From JBGOTP01 sp041476545 (GTDB lineage: Bacteria; Acidobacteriota; Vicinamibacteria; Vicinamibacterales; CAVVIG01): a stretch of DNA of 22,199 nt. The notes beneath the pieces were generated by a model. It was given only the letters and a program-made list of their open reading frames with translations, made no database searches and was not told the origin of the DNA. Positions 22,027 through 22,199 of the stretch are shown here, in pieces. A program made the translations under genes and the position numbers. The stretch is taken from the NCBI GenBank assembly GCA_041476545.1, contig JBGOTP010000034.1, positions 1 through 22,199 on the forward strand. Direction: 5' to 3'. Positions within the stretch are counted from its first letter, which is position 1, and the number at the start of each line of letters is the position of its first letter.

Positions 22027-22199
22027 ATGGCAAAGCAACCGTCTTGGCCTCGGCTAATCGGCTCCGGCCTTGTGGCTGGTGCCGTCATCAACCTCTGTGA
22101 GTGGGGCGTCCACGCTGTCTGGCTCGACGATGCTTGGCGCCAGGCATTTGCCGCTCTGGGCAAGACCCCAACGGGCTGGAGCACGTTCATTCCCGCGAA
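22027..22199 (+). CDS. Membrane protein, 5' part only
   Basis: The frame starts MAKQPSWPRLIGSGLVAGAV, continues INLCEWGVHAVWLDDAWRQA and FAALGKTPTGWSTF, and runs off the right edge after 57 full codons. It opens with a short basic N-terminus and a hydrophobic helix (about residues 10-24), followed by an amphipathic part with a small Leu-Gly-Lys-Thr-Pro turn. From memory this resembles the start of small four-helix hypothetical membrane proteins in Acidobacteriota. No function can be assigned. A GTG 3 nt upstream of the ATG is an alternative start; a weak CGGAG (22013-22017) could serve as Shine-Dalgarno. Confidence 0.6.
   Translation, partial: MAKQPSWPRLIGSGLVAGAVINLCEWGVHAVWLDDAWRQAFAALGKTPTGWSTFIPA

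Overview
The window is a GC-rich stretch of bacterial chromosome made almost entirely of housekeeping genes. I see no phage, insertion sequence or CRISPR array. A DUF2934-type small protein, a small stand-alone winged-helix-like protein, a stand-alone LuxR-type HTH protein and a Crp-type remnant, together with the GC-rich coding style, suggest an Acidobacteriota-like organism, perhaps near Vicinamibacteria. That assignment is from memory of family distribution and is not proven here.

Left arm (1-5061). A minus-strand block runs purC, a small Fis-type HTH gene, groES and the 5' part of groEL. groESL has a near-consensus promoter (TTGACG-16-TATAAT) fused to a CIRCE operator, so HrcA heat-shock control is likely. 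Divergent from purC are a lysylphosphatidylglycerol-synthase/flippase-like membrane protein and nrdR. Convergent with nrdR is a monofunctional glutamate formiminotransferase.

Central operon (about 5155-13441, plus strand). An extended -10 promoter leads into a possible 49-codon leader ORF, a zinc-ribbon/RDD membrane protein, pgpA, cinA, plsY, gpsA, ftsY, ribD and a 639-residue fused ribE-ribB-ribA gene. Most junctions overlap or nearly abut. The string combines phospholipid synthesis (gpsA makes glycerol-3-phosphate, plsY acylates it, pgpA makes phosphatidylglycerol), membrane targeting (ftsY) and riboflavin synthesis. ribH is not in the window.

Accessory stretch (13580-15878). Several small plus-strand ORFs are separated by loose, poorly coding DNA: an unknown 106-aa protein, a winged-helix-like protein, a Crp/Fnr C-terminal remnant, a LuxR-type HTH, an unknown 80-aa protein and a DUF2934 protein that looks frameshifted.

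Right arm (16072-22199). tRNA-Thr(CGT), a secreted beta-propeller protein and a cupin lie on the minus strand. uvrA and a 3-methyladenine DNA glycosylase lie on the plus strand, separated by a G-rich 9-bp tandem repeat. A membrane protein runs off the right edge.

The most unusual theme is repeats. At least four unrelated short repeat types sit in gene junctions and have become part of gene ends: the CAGCTNTC type at the stops of groES, nrdR and ftcD and in the ribE-ribBA linker; the GGGTAAT type in the pgpA tail; a GGCAGGTGG array in front of the glycosylase; and a GGACACNAAGGA type in its C-terminal tail. Repeat capture may have fused ribE to ribBA. I found no convincing wholly new multi-gene system.
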